Shown here piece by piece: positions 1-6,387 of a stretch of DNA of 14,218 nucleotides. Below the pieces are notes generated by a model. That model saw only the letters and a list, made by a program, of their open reading frames with translations. It was not told the origin of the DNA and did not search any database. The position numbers and the translations under genes are program-made. Source of the stretch: Vulcanimicrobiota bacterium (GTDB lineage Bacteria > Eremiobacterota > Eremiobacteria > Baltobacterales > Baltobacteraceae); contig JAQBPL010000395.1 in NCBI GenBank assembly GCA_028287545.1, positions 1 to 14,218 on the forward strand. Direction: 5' to 3'. Position 1 is the first letter of the stretch. Every line of letters starts with the position of its first letter.

Positions 1-2
1 AC

Positions 3-239
3 GGCGTCGAGCTGACCTTCACCAAAGAAGCGCTGATCGCGATCGCCATCAAAGCGCAGTCGCGCAAGACGGGCGCCCGCGGCCTGCGCTCGATCCTCGA
101 AGAGATCATGCTCGACGTGATGTACGATCTGCCGTCGCTCACCGGCGTCAAGAAGTGCGTGATCAACAAAGAAGTCGTCGAGAAAAAAGAGCAGCCGACG
201 CTGATCTTCGCCGAACGGCCGAAAGACCAGAGCGCGTAG
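3..239 (+). CDS. clpX: ATP-dependent Clp protease ATP-binding subunit ClpX, C-terminal fragment
   Basis: The first 239 bases hold the last 78 codons of ClpX, cut by the window edge. ClpX is the AAA+ unfoldase that recognises tagged substrates and feeds them into the ClpP protease in the cytoplasm. What is visible is the C-terminal small domain of the AAA+ module. The stretch [20 protein letters not shown] is nearly invariant in ClpX, and its GAR arginine is the sensor-2 residue that contacts nucleotide. The segment DLPS follows it, as in other ClpX proteins. The tail ends in a charged stretch ([19 protein letters not shown]) of usual length. The TAG stop is at 237-239, 13 bases before a hairpin terminator, so clpX closes its transcription unit. 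The N-terminal zinc-binding domain and Walker motifs lie outside the window. Identification is secure. Confidence 0.95.
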   Translation, partial: GVELTFTKEALIAIAIKAQSRKTGARGLRSILEEIMLDVMYDLPSLTGVKKCVINKEVVEKKEQPTLIFAERPKDQSA

Positions 240-251
240 CGCCAGTGAACG

Positions 252-282
252 AAACGCCGTCCGCGAGGACGGCGTTTTGCTT
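252..282 (+). terminator. Rho-independent terminator after clpX
   Basis: An almost perfect inverted repeat, AAACGCCGTCC (252-262) and GGACGGCGTTT (267-277), encloses a GCGA tetraloop and runs into TTTTGCTT. The strong GC stem plus T-run directly after the clpX stop is a classic intrinsic terminator. It separates clpX from the peptidase gene that starts at 300. Confidence 0.87.
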
Positions 283-299
283 GTGAGGAACGACGCGCC

Positions 300-2054
300 A
301 TGAGAAGGCTGCTCGTCCTCACGATGGCCGTATTCGTGCTTTGCCCTTCGGGCGTCGTTACGGTGGCTGCACCGTCTGCCTCTTCCGCGATCGTCGACGG
401 ACGTGCATCGTTCGCAGCGCTGGCCGCGGCGTACATCGCCGACTCGCAGCGGCTCGAGCCGGTCGCCGCGGACTACGCCGGCGTCACGACGTACTCGGAC
501 GCGTTGCCGGATCGAACCGCGTCCGGGCACGAGCGGGAGATCGCCGCGATACGCGCGTGGCGGGCGCGTTTCGCCGCCGCGCCCGCGGTTCCGGACGACG
601 CGAATACCGCGGCGGATCGCCGGACGGTGCTCGACGCGATCGACCAGACGCTGATCGAGAGCGAGACGGTCGCCGGCTGGCGCCACGACCCCGCTTCGTA
701 CGTCGGCGATCTCGGCGCCGCGTTCTTCCTGGTCGCGACGCGGACCGGCGAATCGGCCGACCGGCGCTTCTCCCACATCGCGCGGCGGCTCACACAAGTA
801 CCGCGGTTCGTGGACGCGGCGATCGCGAACCTCGTCGATGCCTCGAAGCCCTCCGACGCGCTGGCGAGCAGGCAGCTCGGCGGGACGATCGCGTTCGTCG
901 CCGGGCTCGAGCGGGAAGACCGAACCGTATCGCCGGTCGTGCGCGCGCGAATCTCGGCTGCGTTGCCGACGGCGCTCGCGGCGCTGCATCACCTCCGGGC
1001 GTTCCTCGACGGGCCGCTGCGCGCGAAGGCGACCCGCGATCCGCGGATCGGCCGCGCTGCCTACGACCGTCTGTTTCGCGTGACGATCGGCACCGACGCG
1101 ACGCCGGAAGAGTTGGCGGCACGGGCGCGCGAACGCATCGCCGCGACGCGCGCCGCGATGCTGACGGTCGCGGAGCCGGTGTTCGCGGCGCAGTTTCCGG
1201 ATCGCGTCGTGACGGCGACCGGCGACGCGCGCATCCAGGCGGTCGTCGGCGCGGTCCTCGACGAGCGCGCGAAACACCACCCGACACCCGGCGGCTTCAT
1301 CGGAGCCGCACGGGCCGCCGTCGCCGAAACCGAAGGCTTTCTGCGCGCCACCCGCGCGATCGCCTTGCCGCAGCCGGAAACGCTGCGCGTGCGGCGCACG
1401 CCGGCGTACGAAGCCGGCGTCACGGGCGCGAGCGCGGAGACGGCCGGCCCGTACGCGCCGCCGAACGCGCCGTCGTACTACAACGTCGACCCGCCGAGCG
1501 GCGATGCCGCCGCGACCGAGTCGCAGCTGCGCGAAGACAACGACGACGTGATGCGCATCCTGACGATCCACGAAGCAGTGCCCGGCCACTACGTGCAGCT
1601 CCGCTATGCGAACCGCAACCCGTCGATCGTGCGCCGCATCCTCGGCAACGGCTCGTTCATCGAAGGCTGGGCCGTGTGGACCGAAGGGTTCATGCTCGAC
1701 CAAGGCTTTCGCGACGGCGATGCGGGCCTGCGGTTGGCGCAGCTCAAGTGGCGGTTGCGCGAGGCGACGAACGCGCTGCTGGACATCGAATACCACGCCG
1801 GTACACTCTCGCACGACGAGGCGATCCGGATGCTGGTCCACGGCGCGTTCCAAGAGAAGGCGGAAGCGGAAGGTAAGTGGCATCGCCTGCAGCTCTCGTA
1901 CGTGCAGCTGTCGTCGTACTTCGCGGGCCTCGACGCCATCGAACGCGCGGAGAACGCGTCGCCGCTCGATCAGCGCGCGTTCGCGAAGCGCCTGCTCGAC
2001 ATGGGCTCGGTCGAGCCGCGCTCGATCCCCGCACTGCTCGCAGCGGGCGGGTAA
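300..2054 (+). CDS. Secreted DUF885-family putative zinc metallopeptidase
   Basis: This 584-aa protein has an N-terminal signal peptide: MRR, then a hydrophobic run LLVLTMAVFVL to about residue 24, with likely cleavage near VTVAA. It is therefore probably exported. The body matches the DUF885 family, whose members are usually 550-620 aa and carry a zincin-type site. The motif HEAVPGH lies at residues 424-430, with H424, E425 and H430 as predicted metal ligands and catalytic base. FIEGWAVWTEG follows, with E455 the probable third ligand. A YYNVDPPSG segment just upstream is also typical. The substrate cannot be told from sequence, though family members are generally regarded as peptidases. The ATG at 300 is preceded by GAGGAA at 285-290, a plausible ribosome site. 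The gene stands alone after the clpX terminator, and its stop lies 9 bp from that of the convergent gene. Family assignment is firm; enzymatic activity is inferred. Confidence 0.9.
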   Translation: MRRLLVLTMAVFVLCPSGVVTVAAPSASSAIVDGRASFAALAAAYIADSQRLEPVAADYAGVTTYSDALPDRTASGHEREIAAIRAWRARFAAAPAVPDDANTAADRRTVLDAIDQTLIESETVAGWRHDPASYVGDLGAAFFLVATRTGESADRRFSHIARRLTQVPRFVDAAIANLVDASKPSDALASRQLGGTIAFVAGLEREDRTVSPVVRARISAALPTALAALHHLRAFLDGPLRAKATRDPRIGRAAYDRLFRVTIGTDATPEELAARARERIAATRAAMLTVAEPVFAAQFPDRVVTATGDARIQAVVGAVLDERAKHHPTPGGFIGAARAAVAETEGFLRATRAIALPQPETLRVRRTPAYEAGVTGASAETAGPYAPPNAPSYYNVDPPSGDAAATESQLREDNDDVMRILTIHEAVPGHYVQLRYANRNPSIVRRILGNGSFIEGWAVWTEGFMLDQGFRDGDAGLRLAQLKWRLREATNALLDIEYHAGTLSHDEAIRMLVHGAFQEKAEAEGKWHRLQLSYVQLSSYFAGLDAIERAENASPLDQRAFAKRLLDMGSVEPRSIPALLAAGG

Positions 2055-2056
2055 GC

Positions 2057-2083
2057 GCGCTGCCTATTCCAACGCGGCAGCGC
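2057..2083. terminator. Inverted repeat at a convergent gene junction, possible weak bidirectional terminator
   Basis: GCGCTGCC (2057-2064) and GGCAGCGC (2076-2083) form an 8-bp perfect stem with an 11-base loop. It sits on the junction of the convergent peptidase and PH-like genes and runs into the 3' end of the latter. There is no T-run on either side, so it is not a standard intrinsic terminator. Its position is the main argument for a transcription-end role. Confidence 0.3.
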
Positions 2084-2459
2084 TGAAGGTCGGCGTCGTC
2101 GGCAGCGCGGCGTTGATGCGCGCGGCCGCTTCGCGCGGGGTATCGGGCTGGTCGATGTGGACGAAAAGGTGCTTGTACGTCGAAGCTCCCGGCACGAGGT
2201 CGATCACGAGCACGTCCTCTTCGCCGCGATAGTCGAAGAAGACGACCTCGCCGTGATAGAGGAATGTCCCCGCCGCCTTGAACGGGTAGGCGCCGGTTCC
2301 GAACAGCCGGATCGCACTCCAGAAGCCGGGCGGTTTGTCGACCGAGGCGGCGCTCACGTTGGTGAGCGGGATCGCGAATGAGCCGTGAAACGCCCACAAC
2401 GCTTCGACCCCTTTGAGCTCGACGTGCAGCGTGCCGCCGTCGATTCGTACGCTTGCCAT
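2064..2459 (-). CDS. Conserved small PH-like (bPH-type) protein of unknown function
   Basis: The predicted product has 131 aa, from an ATG at 2459 to TAG at 2064. The open frame continues upstream to 2882, but that part lies opposite the PEBP gene and has the composition of a shadow, so the internal ATG was chosen. The sequence alternates short strands and turns: VRIDGGTLHVEL, then a PLTNV segment, then a GTGAYP-GTF segment, then a VLVIDL strand and a final helix PREAAARINAALP. This pattern recalls small PH-fold proteins of high-GC bacteria, in which a wall of strands is followed by one helix. There is no signal peptide or membrane segment, so it is probably cytoplasmic. It is divergent from the PEBP gene, with 112 bp between the starts. 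The ribosome site is weak. The fold is inferred by eye and the function is unknown. Confidence 0.6.
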   Translation of the reverse strand: MASVRIDGGTLHVELKGVEALWAFHGSFAIPLTNVSAASVDKPPGFWSAIRLFGTGAYPFKAAGTFLYHGEVVFFDYRGEEDVLVIDLVPGASTYKHLFVHIDQPDTPREAAARINAALPTTPTFSAAALE

Positions 2460-2571
2460 GCCGGCGAATACCCCGCCGCGCGGCGGCGGTTTCAGGTGCC
2501 GGCGAAAGATCGGCCAGCGGCCCCCGCCGATCGCTCGGGACGACCCGGCCGCAACCGGGTACCAACGACGC
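2460..2571. promoter_or_regulatory. Divergent intergenic region between the PH-like and PEBP genes
   Basis: These 112 bp must hold the start signals of both flanking genes if both are transcribed from here. I could not identify a convincing -35/-10 pair. It contains a 14-bp GC palindrome CCGCCGCGCGGCGG (2473-2486). It also has a small hairpin, CCCGG (2544-2548) with CCGGG (2555-2559), that ends 12 bases before the PEBP start. Both could arise by chance in DNA this GC-rich. Confidence 0.3.
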
Positions 2572-3090
2572 ATGATGGAAACGCAGACCGCCCGGTTGAC
2601 GCTCACGAGTTCGGTGTTCCGCGACGGAGAGTCGGTTCCACAGAGCGCCGTCTTCAAGGGGATGGGCTGCACGGGCGACAATCGCAGCCCCGATCTGGGC
2701 TGGTCCGGGGCACCGGCCGAGGCGAAATCGTTCGCCGTCACCATGTGGGATCCGGACGCGCCGACCGGCGGCGTCGGCTTCGTGCACTGGGTGCTCTTCA
2801 ACATCCCGGGCAACGTCTTTGCGCTCAAGGAGAACGCCGGTGCGCACAAGGACGCGGGCGTGCATGCGCTGCACGGCGTCAACGATTTCGGGCTGAAGGC
2901 GTACGACGGACCGTGCCCGCCGCCGGGCGATCCGCCGCACCACTATCACCTGGTCGTCTACGCGCTCGACGTCGAGAAACTCGACGGGCTCGACGATTCG
3001 ACGTCTTATGCGAAGCTGCGTTTCATGATTCGCGAGCACACGCTCGCGGCGGGCGAGATCGTCGCGGTCTACGCTAGGCCGAGCGCCTAA
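2572..3090 (+). CDS. YbhB/YbcL family PEBP (Raf kinase inhibitor-like) protein
   Basis: This 172-aa protein belongs to the bacterial phosphatidylethanolamine-binding protein family. The hallmark ligand-pocket motifs are present: DPDAP at residues 60-64, FVHWVLFNIP around H72-W73, and YDGPCPPPGDPPHHYHL at 111-127. A CTGDNRSPDLGWSGAP stretch, typical of YbhB/YbcL, precedes them. Length is close to the usual 150-180 aa. There is no signal peptide, so it is probably cytoplasmic. The biological role of bacterial PEBPs is poorly defined; they are proposed to bind anionic or phospho-ligands. The frame is open upstream to 2413, but that part is arginine- and proline-rich, overlaps the divergent gene and precedes the domain, so the ATG pair at 2572/2575 was chosen. 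No good Shine-Dalgarno sequence is visible. The 3' end overlaps the convergent gene by 17 bp. Confidence 0.93.
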   Translation: MMETQTARLTLTSSVFRDGESVPQSAVFKGMGCTGDNRSPDLGWSGAPAEAKSFAVTMWDPDAPTGGVGFVHWVLFNIPGNVFALKENAGAHKDAGVHALHGVNDFGLKAYDGPCPPPGDPPHHYHLVVYALDVEKLDGLDDSTSYAKLRFMIREHTLAAGEIVAVYARPSA

Positions 3091-3442
3091 CTGCTGCGCG
3101 GCGTAGCGCGTCGCCGATGAGGGCGCGCACCGCGTCGTCGTGTTCGTCCTCGAGCGCGCCGGCGAGAATTGCATCGGCCCACGGTGCGCGCACGCTCGCG
3201 AGCGCATCGGCGAGGACGAGGCGCACGCTCGCATCGCAGGTCGCCGCGCGCGCGTCGATCGCGAGCGGCCACGTGGGTTCGGCCGCGCGTTCGACGGCGC
3301 GCTCGTTCATCGGCGGCGGGAACGCGACGGCGACCGGACGTGCGAGCGCCGGCCGCGTGGGCGCCGGCGGAGCGAAGATCGCAAGCGCCAGGAGCGCCGT
3401 GCCGAGCAGCGCGAGCAACGCCGGCAGCAGCTGGAGCGTCAC
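3074..3442 (-). CDS. Small membrane-anchored helical-repeat (HEAT-like) protein, unknown function
   Basis: This 122-aa protein begins with GTG at 3442. The start overlaps the TGA of the upstream gene as GTGA, a layout typical of translational coupling. Residues 4-25 (LQLLPALLALLGTALLALAI) form one strong hydrophobic helix, followed by a Pro/Ala-rich spacer (APPAPTRPALARPVAVAFPPP). The C-terminal half from about residue 60 is helical. It has an alternating pattern (ASVRLVLADALASV, then WADAILAGALEDE, then DAVRALIGDALRRAA) that resembles one or two HEAT-type repeats. The likely picture is a single-pass anchor presenting a small helical protein-interaction domain. It may be a signal anchor or an uncleaved signal peptide; topology is uncertain. 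Being coupled to the DUF11-array gene, its probable partner is that protein. I do not recognise a named family. Confidence 0.6.
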   Translation of the reverse strand: MTLQLLPALLALLGTALLALAIFAPPAPTRPALARPVAVAFPPPMNERAVERAAEPTWPLAIDARAATCDASVRLVLADALASVRAPWADAILAGALEDEHDDAVRALIGDALRRAAVRRSA

Positions 3443-6255
3443 CAGCCGACCGCCGCCAGCGCCGTGCGGGCTCGCAAGGCGGCCCCCAGCGCACCGCGCG
3501 CATCGTCGAGCGCCGTGTCGCGGCCGCCGGCGAGCGTCCGATCGAACGCCTCGCGCGGCAGATCCGCGCAGCGGGCGAACGCATCGTCGAGCGCGCGCAC
3601 GTAGCGCACCAGCGTTGCGGCGAGCAGCGGTTCGTCATCGCAGCGGGTCGGCACGAGCGCCGTCAGCACGCGCAGCATCTGCGGCGCGCCGAGCGCAGCC
3701 GACGCGAGCTCGTCGAGCAACGCGCGCAGCGCCGTGCGGTCGATCGAGACGCAGAGCGTGCGCTCGCCGACCTCCCCCGGCTCTGCAGCGAGCAGGCGTT
3801 CGAGCAACGCGAGCATCGCGCGCCGCAGGCTCGCATCTTCCAGATCGTCGGCCGTCGCATCGAAACCCGGGATGCGCAATTTGACGTACAAACGGTCGAA
3901 CACGTCGGCGAGCGCCGTGCGCGCGTCGTGCAGCGCTTCGGCGGCGTCGCGATCGCCGCAGCGGGCCACGGACGGAAAAAGCGCGCGCAGCGCGAGCGCG
4001 TGTGAGGCGAGGCCGCGCGCATCCCCGGCGCGCAGCAGCCGCGCGGCATCGTCCAACTCATCGCCGCCGAGCGGGAGCGCGAGCACGACGGCGTCCTCCG
4101 CATCGAGCGTGTCGATCGCGACTTCCGCGTCCGGCGGACGCCGCTCCGGCGGTTCGGGCGGCTCGATGGGCTCGGGCGCGGCGCCGAGCGGTTCGGCGCG
4201 ACGCGCGTCGAGCGCGCAGCTCGTCACGTGATACGGCAGGTCCGCGGCGCGCGTCGCGAACGCGCCGCCGGGGCGGAACGCGACCGGCGCGGAGACGAGC
4301 GTCTGCACGACGCCGCCGGCGTCGATCGCGGCTTCGGCGCGCGCGCCGTCGCAATCGCCGGACGGGTCGGCGACCAGCGACCACGACACCGCCAAATGCG
4401 AGCGAGAAGGAAGCGCGTGCAGCACGAGGCCTCCGCGCAGCGGTGAACCGCCGGCGGGATCGACCGCGCGGCAGCCGTCGATCGCGGTCGAGCCGGCGAC
4501 GTAGGCCGTTCCCGCGGGCGTCTCCGCGCGAATCGTCAGCATCTCGATCGCGACGTCGACCTCGAGCACCAGACGCACGTCGAATGCCGCGCCCGCCGCG
4601 ACCGCGTCTGGGACATCTAGCGTCGCGTGGACGGGCGGCGGCGCGGCACCCCCGGCGACGGCGGCGAGCCGAAGCTCCGGTGCGTTGCGGGCGCGCACGA
4701 AGCCGCCGGCGACGGCCTCGGAGGTCGCGATCTCGATGACGACGCTCTCGCCCGCGGGGATCGAACCGAGTGCGCGCGTCGTCGAACCGGCGGTCAGGAC
4801 CGCGTCGCGCGCCGGTGCCGGTCCGTCGTTGCGGACGGCATAGCGTGCGGTGTCCCCTTCGCAGACGACCGGACCGTCAAGCACCAGCCACGCGCGGTCA
4901 CGCACCACGATCGTCGCCGCGGCGCGGACGCATTCGTCACCGTCGCCGTCGACGGCGACCAGCGCGAACTCGACGAGCGCGTCGTCTTCGCAACCATCCG
5001 GAAGCGGCGCTCGAAGCGCGACGCGCGTGCTCCGGCCCGCCGAAACCGCGACCGCGACCGGCTGGAACGCAAGTTCGCCGGAACCGCGCAGCGTCACGCT
5101 TTCCGCGCGGTCGCCGGCGTTGAGCAGGACCGCCGTAAACGCGACCGCGTCGGTGGGCGCCGCGACGGCCGGTGCATCCTCGATGCGCAGCCGCAGATCG
5201 CGCACAGCGTGCGGAGTGAACGACGCGTCGGCGCTGCGCGTGCCTTGCGTGACGCGGACCGTCCCCGACTCGCACGGCGCGGCATACGCCGCCGCGAGTT
5301 CGATGCGCGCCGTAGTGCGGGCCGGGATGCACGCCGCGACGACGTCGCAGCGTGAGCCGGCGATCGCGAGACGCCCGACGGCGTCGCCGTCGCCCTTGCG
5401 CGCGGCGCGCGTCTCTAGCGGAATACCGTCGAGCGTGATCTCGTCGCGCACGGGACGCAGGCCCGGCGGAAGTTCGATGCTCAGCGGAACGTCGCACGCG
5501 TCGGCCCAGCCGGCGTTGCGCAGCTCGATCGTCAGCGAGGCGCGGCGCCGCGCGACGCTCACCGTGACGACAGGCGGCGCAAGGTCCGCCTGCGCTGCGA
5601 TGCCGGAGCGCGCACGCAGCCGGAAGCGCGCATCGCCGGCGGCCACGGCGGCGTCGCTCGCTTCGATCGTACCGGCCGGCGCGACGATGCGCGCCGTCAT
5701 CGCCAGGCTGAGGCTCTCGCCGGGCTCGAGACGATCGTGCGCCAGCGTCGCCGGGCCGTCGCCGTCGGTGCGCGTGCAGCCGTGCGGTGCAGCCAGCCTC
5801 AGCCGCAGCGCGCGCGCCGGCCCGTCGCCTTCGTTCGTGACGACCGCGCGGACGAGGATGAGGTCGTCGCCGAGCGCGTCGACGAACGTTCCCGACGCAG
5901 GTCCGTCGAGCACCGGCTGCGTGCGCACCGTCAAGCGCGCGACGTTCGTGCCGATCGCGTCGTCGTCGCAGCGCAGGACCGCTTGCGCCGCGAGCGACGT
6001 GCCGTCATCGGCGCCGCTCGCGACCCGCGCCGCGACTTCGGCGCACACGTCCTCGCCGGCCGCGACCGGCGCGACGTCGACGACGACGTCGCCGATCGCA
6101 TCGAGTCCGTCACCGATCAGGAACTCAATCGTCCCCGCCGGACTCGGCGCACGCGACACGTTCCGCGCGCGAAAACGCAGGTGCACGATCTCGCCCGGCC
6201 GCGCGGCCGCCGGTGCGAAAGACAGCGCGTATAGAACGGTATCGTACTCCGTCAT
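3439..6255 (-). CDS. Large multidomain DUF11/CARDB-like beta-sandwich array protein with helical C-terminal domain
   Basis: This ~938-aa protein consists mainly of tandem beta-sandwich units. The clearest unit is near residues 542-655, where TPAGTAYVAGSTAIDG is a classic DUF11 signature. A second DUF11-like unit (LPPGLRPVRDEITLDG) lies near 262. CARDB-like units with N-x-G-type turns (VVTNEGDGPARA, VRNDGPAPARDA) lie near 130-200 and 455-520. A Pro/Glu-rich linker (IEPPEPPERRPPD, about 690-708) leads into a helical domain of about 230 residues ending AAVGW. No signal peptide is visible with either possible start: ATG at 6255, chosen here, or an in-frame TTG at 6285 that adds 10 residues. Both have weak ribosome sites; GAGGG lies 13 bases before the ATG. 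DUF11 domains usually occur in exported proteins, so the missing export signal is odd. Cysteines are spread through the chain. Function is unknown; coding status is well supported by composition. Confidence 0.78.
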   Translation of the reverse strand: MTEYDTVLYALSFAPAAARPGEIVHLRFRARNVSRAPSPAGTIEFLIGDGLDAIGDVVVDVAPVAAGEDVCAEVAARVASGADDGTSLAAQAVLRCDDDAIGTNVARLTVRTQPVLDGPASGTFVDALGDDLILVRAVVTNEGDGPARALRLRLAAPHGCTRTDGDGPATLAHDRLEPGESLSLAMTARIVAPAGTIEASDAAVAAGDARFRLRARSGIAAQADLAPPVVTVSVARRRASLTIELRNAGWADACDVPLSIELPPGLRPVRDEITLDGIPLETRAARKGDGDAVGRLAIAGSRCDVVAACIPARTTARIELAAAYAAPCESGTVRVTQGTRSADASFTPHAVRDLRLRIEDAPAVAAPTDAVAFTAVLLNAGDRAESVTLRGSGELAFQPVAVAVSAGRSTRVALRAPLPDGCEDDALVEFALVAVDGDGDECVRAAATIVVRDRAWLVLDGPVVCEGDTARYAVRNDGPAPARDAVLTAGSTTRALGSIPAGESVVIEIATSEAVAGGFVRARNAPELRLAAVAGGAAPPPVHATLDVPDAVAAGAAFDVRLVLEVDVAIEMLTIRAETPAGTAYVAGSTAIDGCRAVDPAGGSPLRGGLVLHALPSRSHLAVSWSLVADPSGDCDGARAEAAIDAGGVVQTLVSAPVAFRPGGAFATRAADLPYHVTSCALDARRAEPLGAAPEPIEPPEPPERRPPDAEVAIDTLDAEDAVVLALPLGGDELDDAARLLRAGDARGLASHALALRALFPSVARCGDRDAAEALHDARTALADVFDRLYVKLRIPGFDATADDLEDASLRRAMLALLERLLAAEPGEVGERTLCVSIDRTALRALLDELASAALGAPQMLRVLTALVPTRCDDEPLLAATLVRYVRALDDAFARCADLPREAFDRTLAGGRDTALDDARGALGAALRARTALAAVGW

Positions 6256-6387
6256 GGACGCACCGGTGCCCTCGCGCTTCGACAACTATGCGTAAAGCCG
6301 GCGGAACATCGCGCATCGCGCGTCGAACGTCCGCTCTGTGATCTCTGTGCGCGTATCGACGAGGCATGGTTCTCGTCGGCGCACGAG
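6256..6387. promoter_or_regulatory. Divergent intergenic region with direct repeat
   Basis: This spacer separates the start of the DUF11-array gene (-) from the glycine-rich exoprotein gene (+), so it should carry promoters for both. It contains a 7-base direct repeat CTCTGTG at 6334-6340 and 6343-6349 (9-base period) and a GCGCATCGCGC stretch near 6311. Neither matches an operator I know. The TGTGA within the first repeat lacks the TCACA half expected of a Crp box. No confident -35/-10 pair was seen. Confidence 0.3.

Noticed and set aside
2473..2486. 14-bp palindrome CCGCCGCGCGGCGG as an operator
   Set aside because: Pure G/C palindromes are frequent by chance at this base composition, and no second copy was noticed.
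2413..2571. Upstream extension of the PEBP frame
   Set aside because: Arg/Pro-rich, antisense to the PH-like gene and outside the conserved domain. The ATG at 2572 fits the family length.
1744..3234. 496-aa minus-strand open frame across the peptidase, PH-like and PEBP genes
   Set aside because: Arginine-rich, spans three real genes on both strands and has no domain. It is a shadow frame.
4850..6295. 481-aa plus-strand open frame opposite the DUF11-array gene
   Set aside because: Its translation is Ser/Arg/Ala-rich with no recognisable domains. The minus strand gives structured domains and a natural composition, so this is a GC-bias shadow.
6338..6350. TGTGA near 6337 as a Crp-type box for the neighbouring regulator
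   Set aside because: There is no TCACA half at the required spacing.
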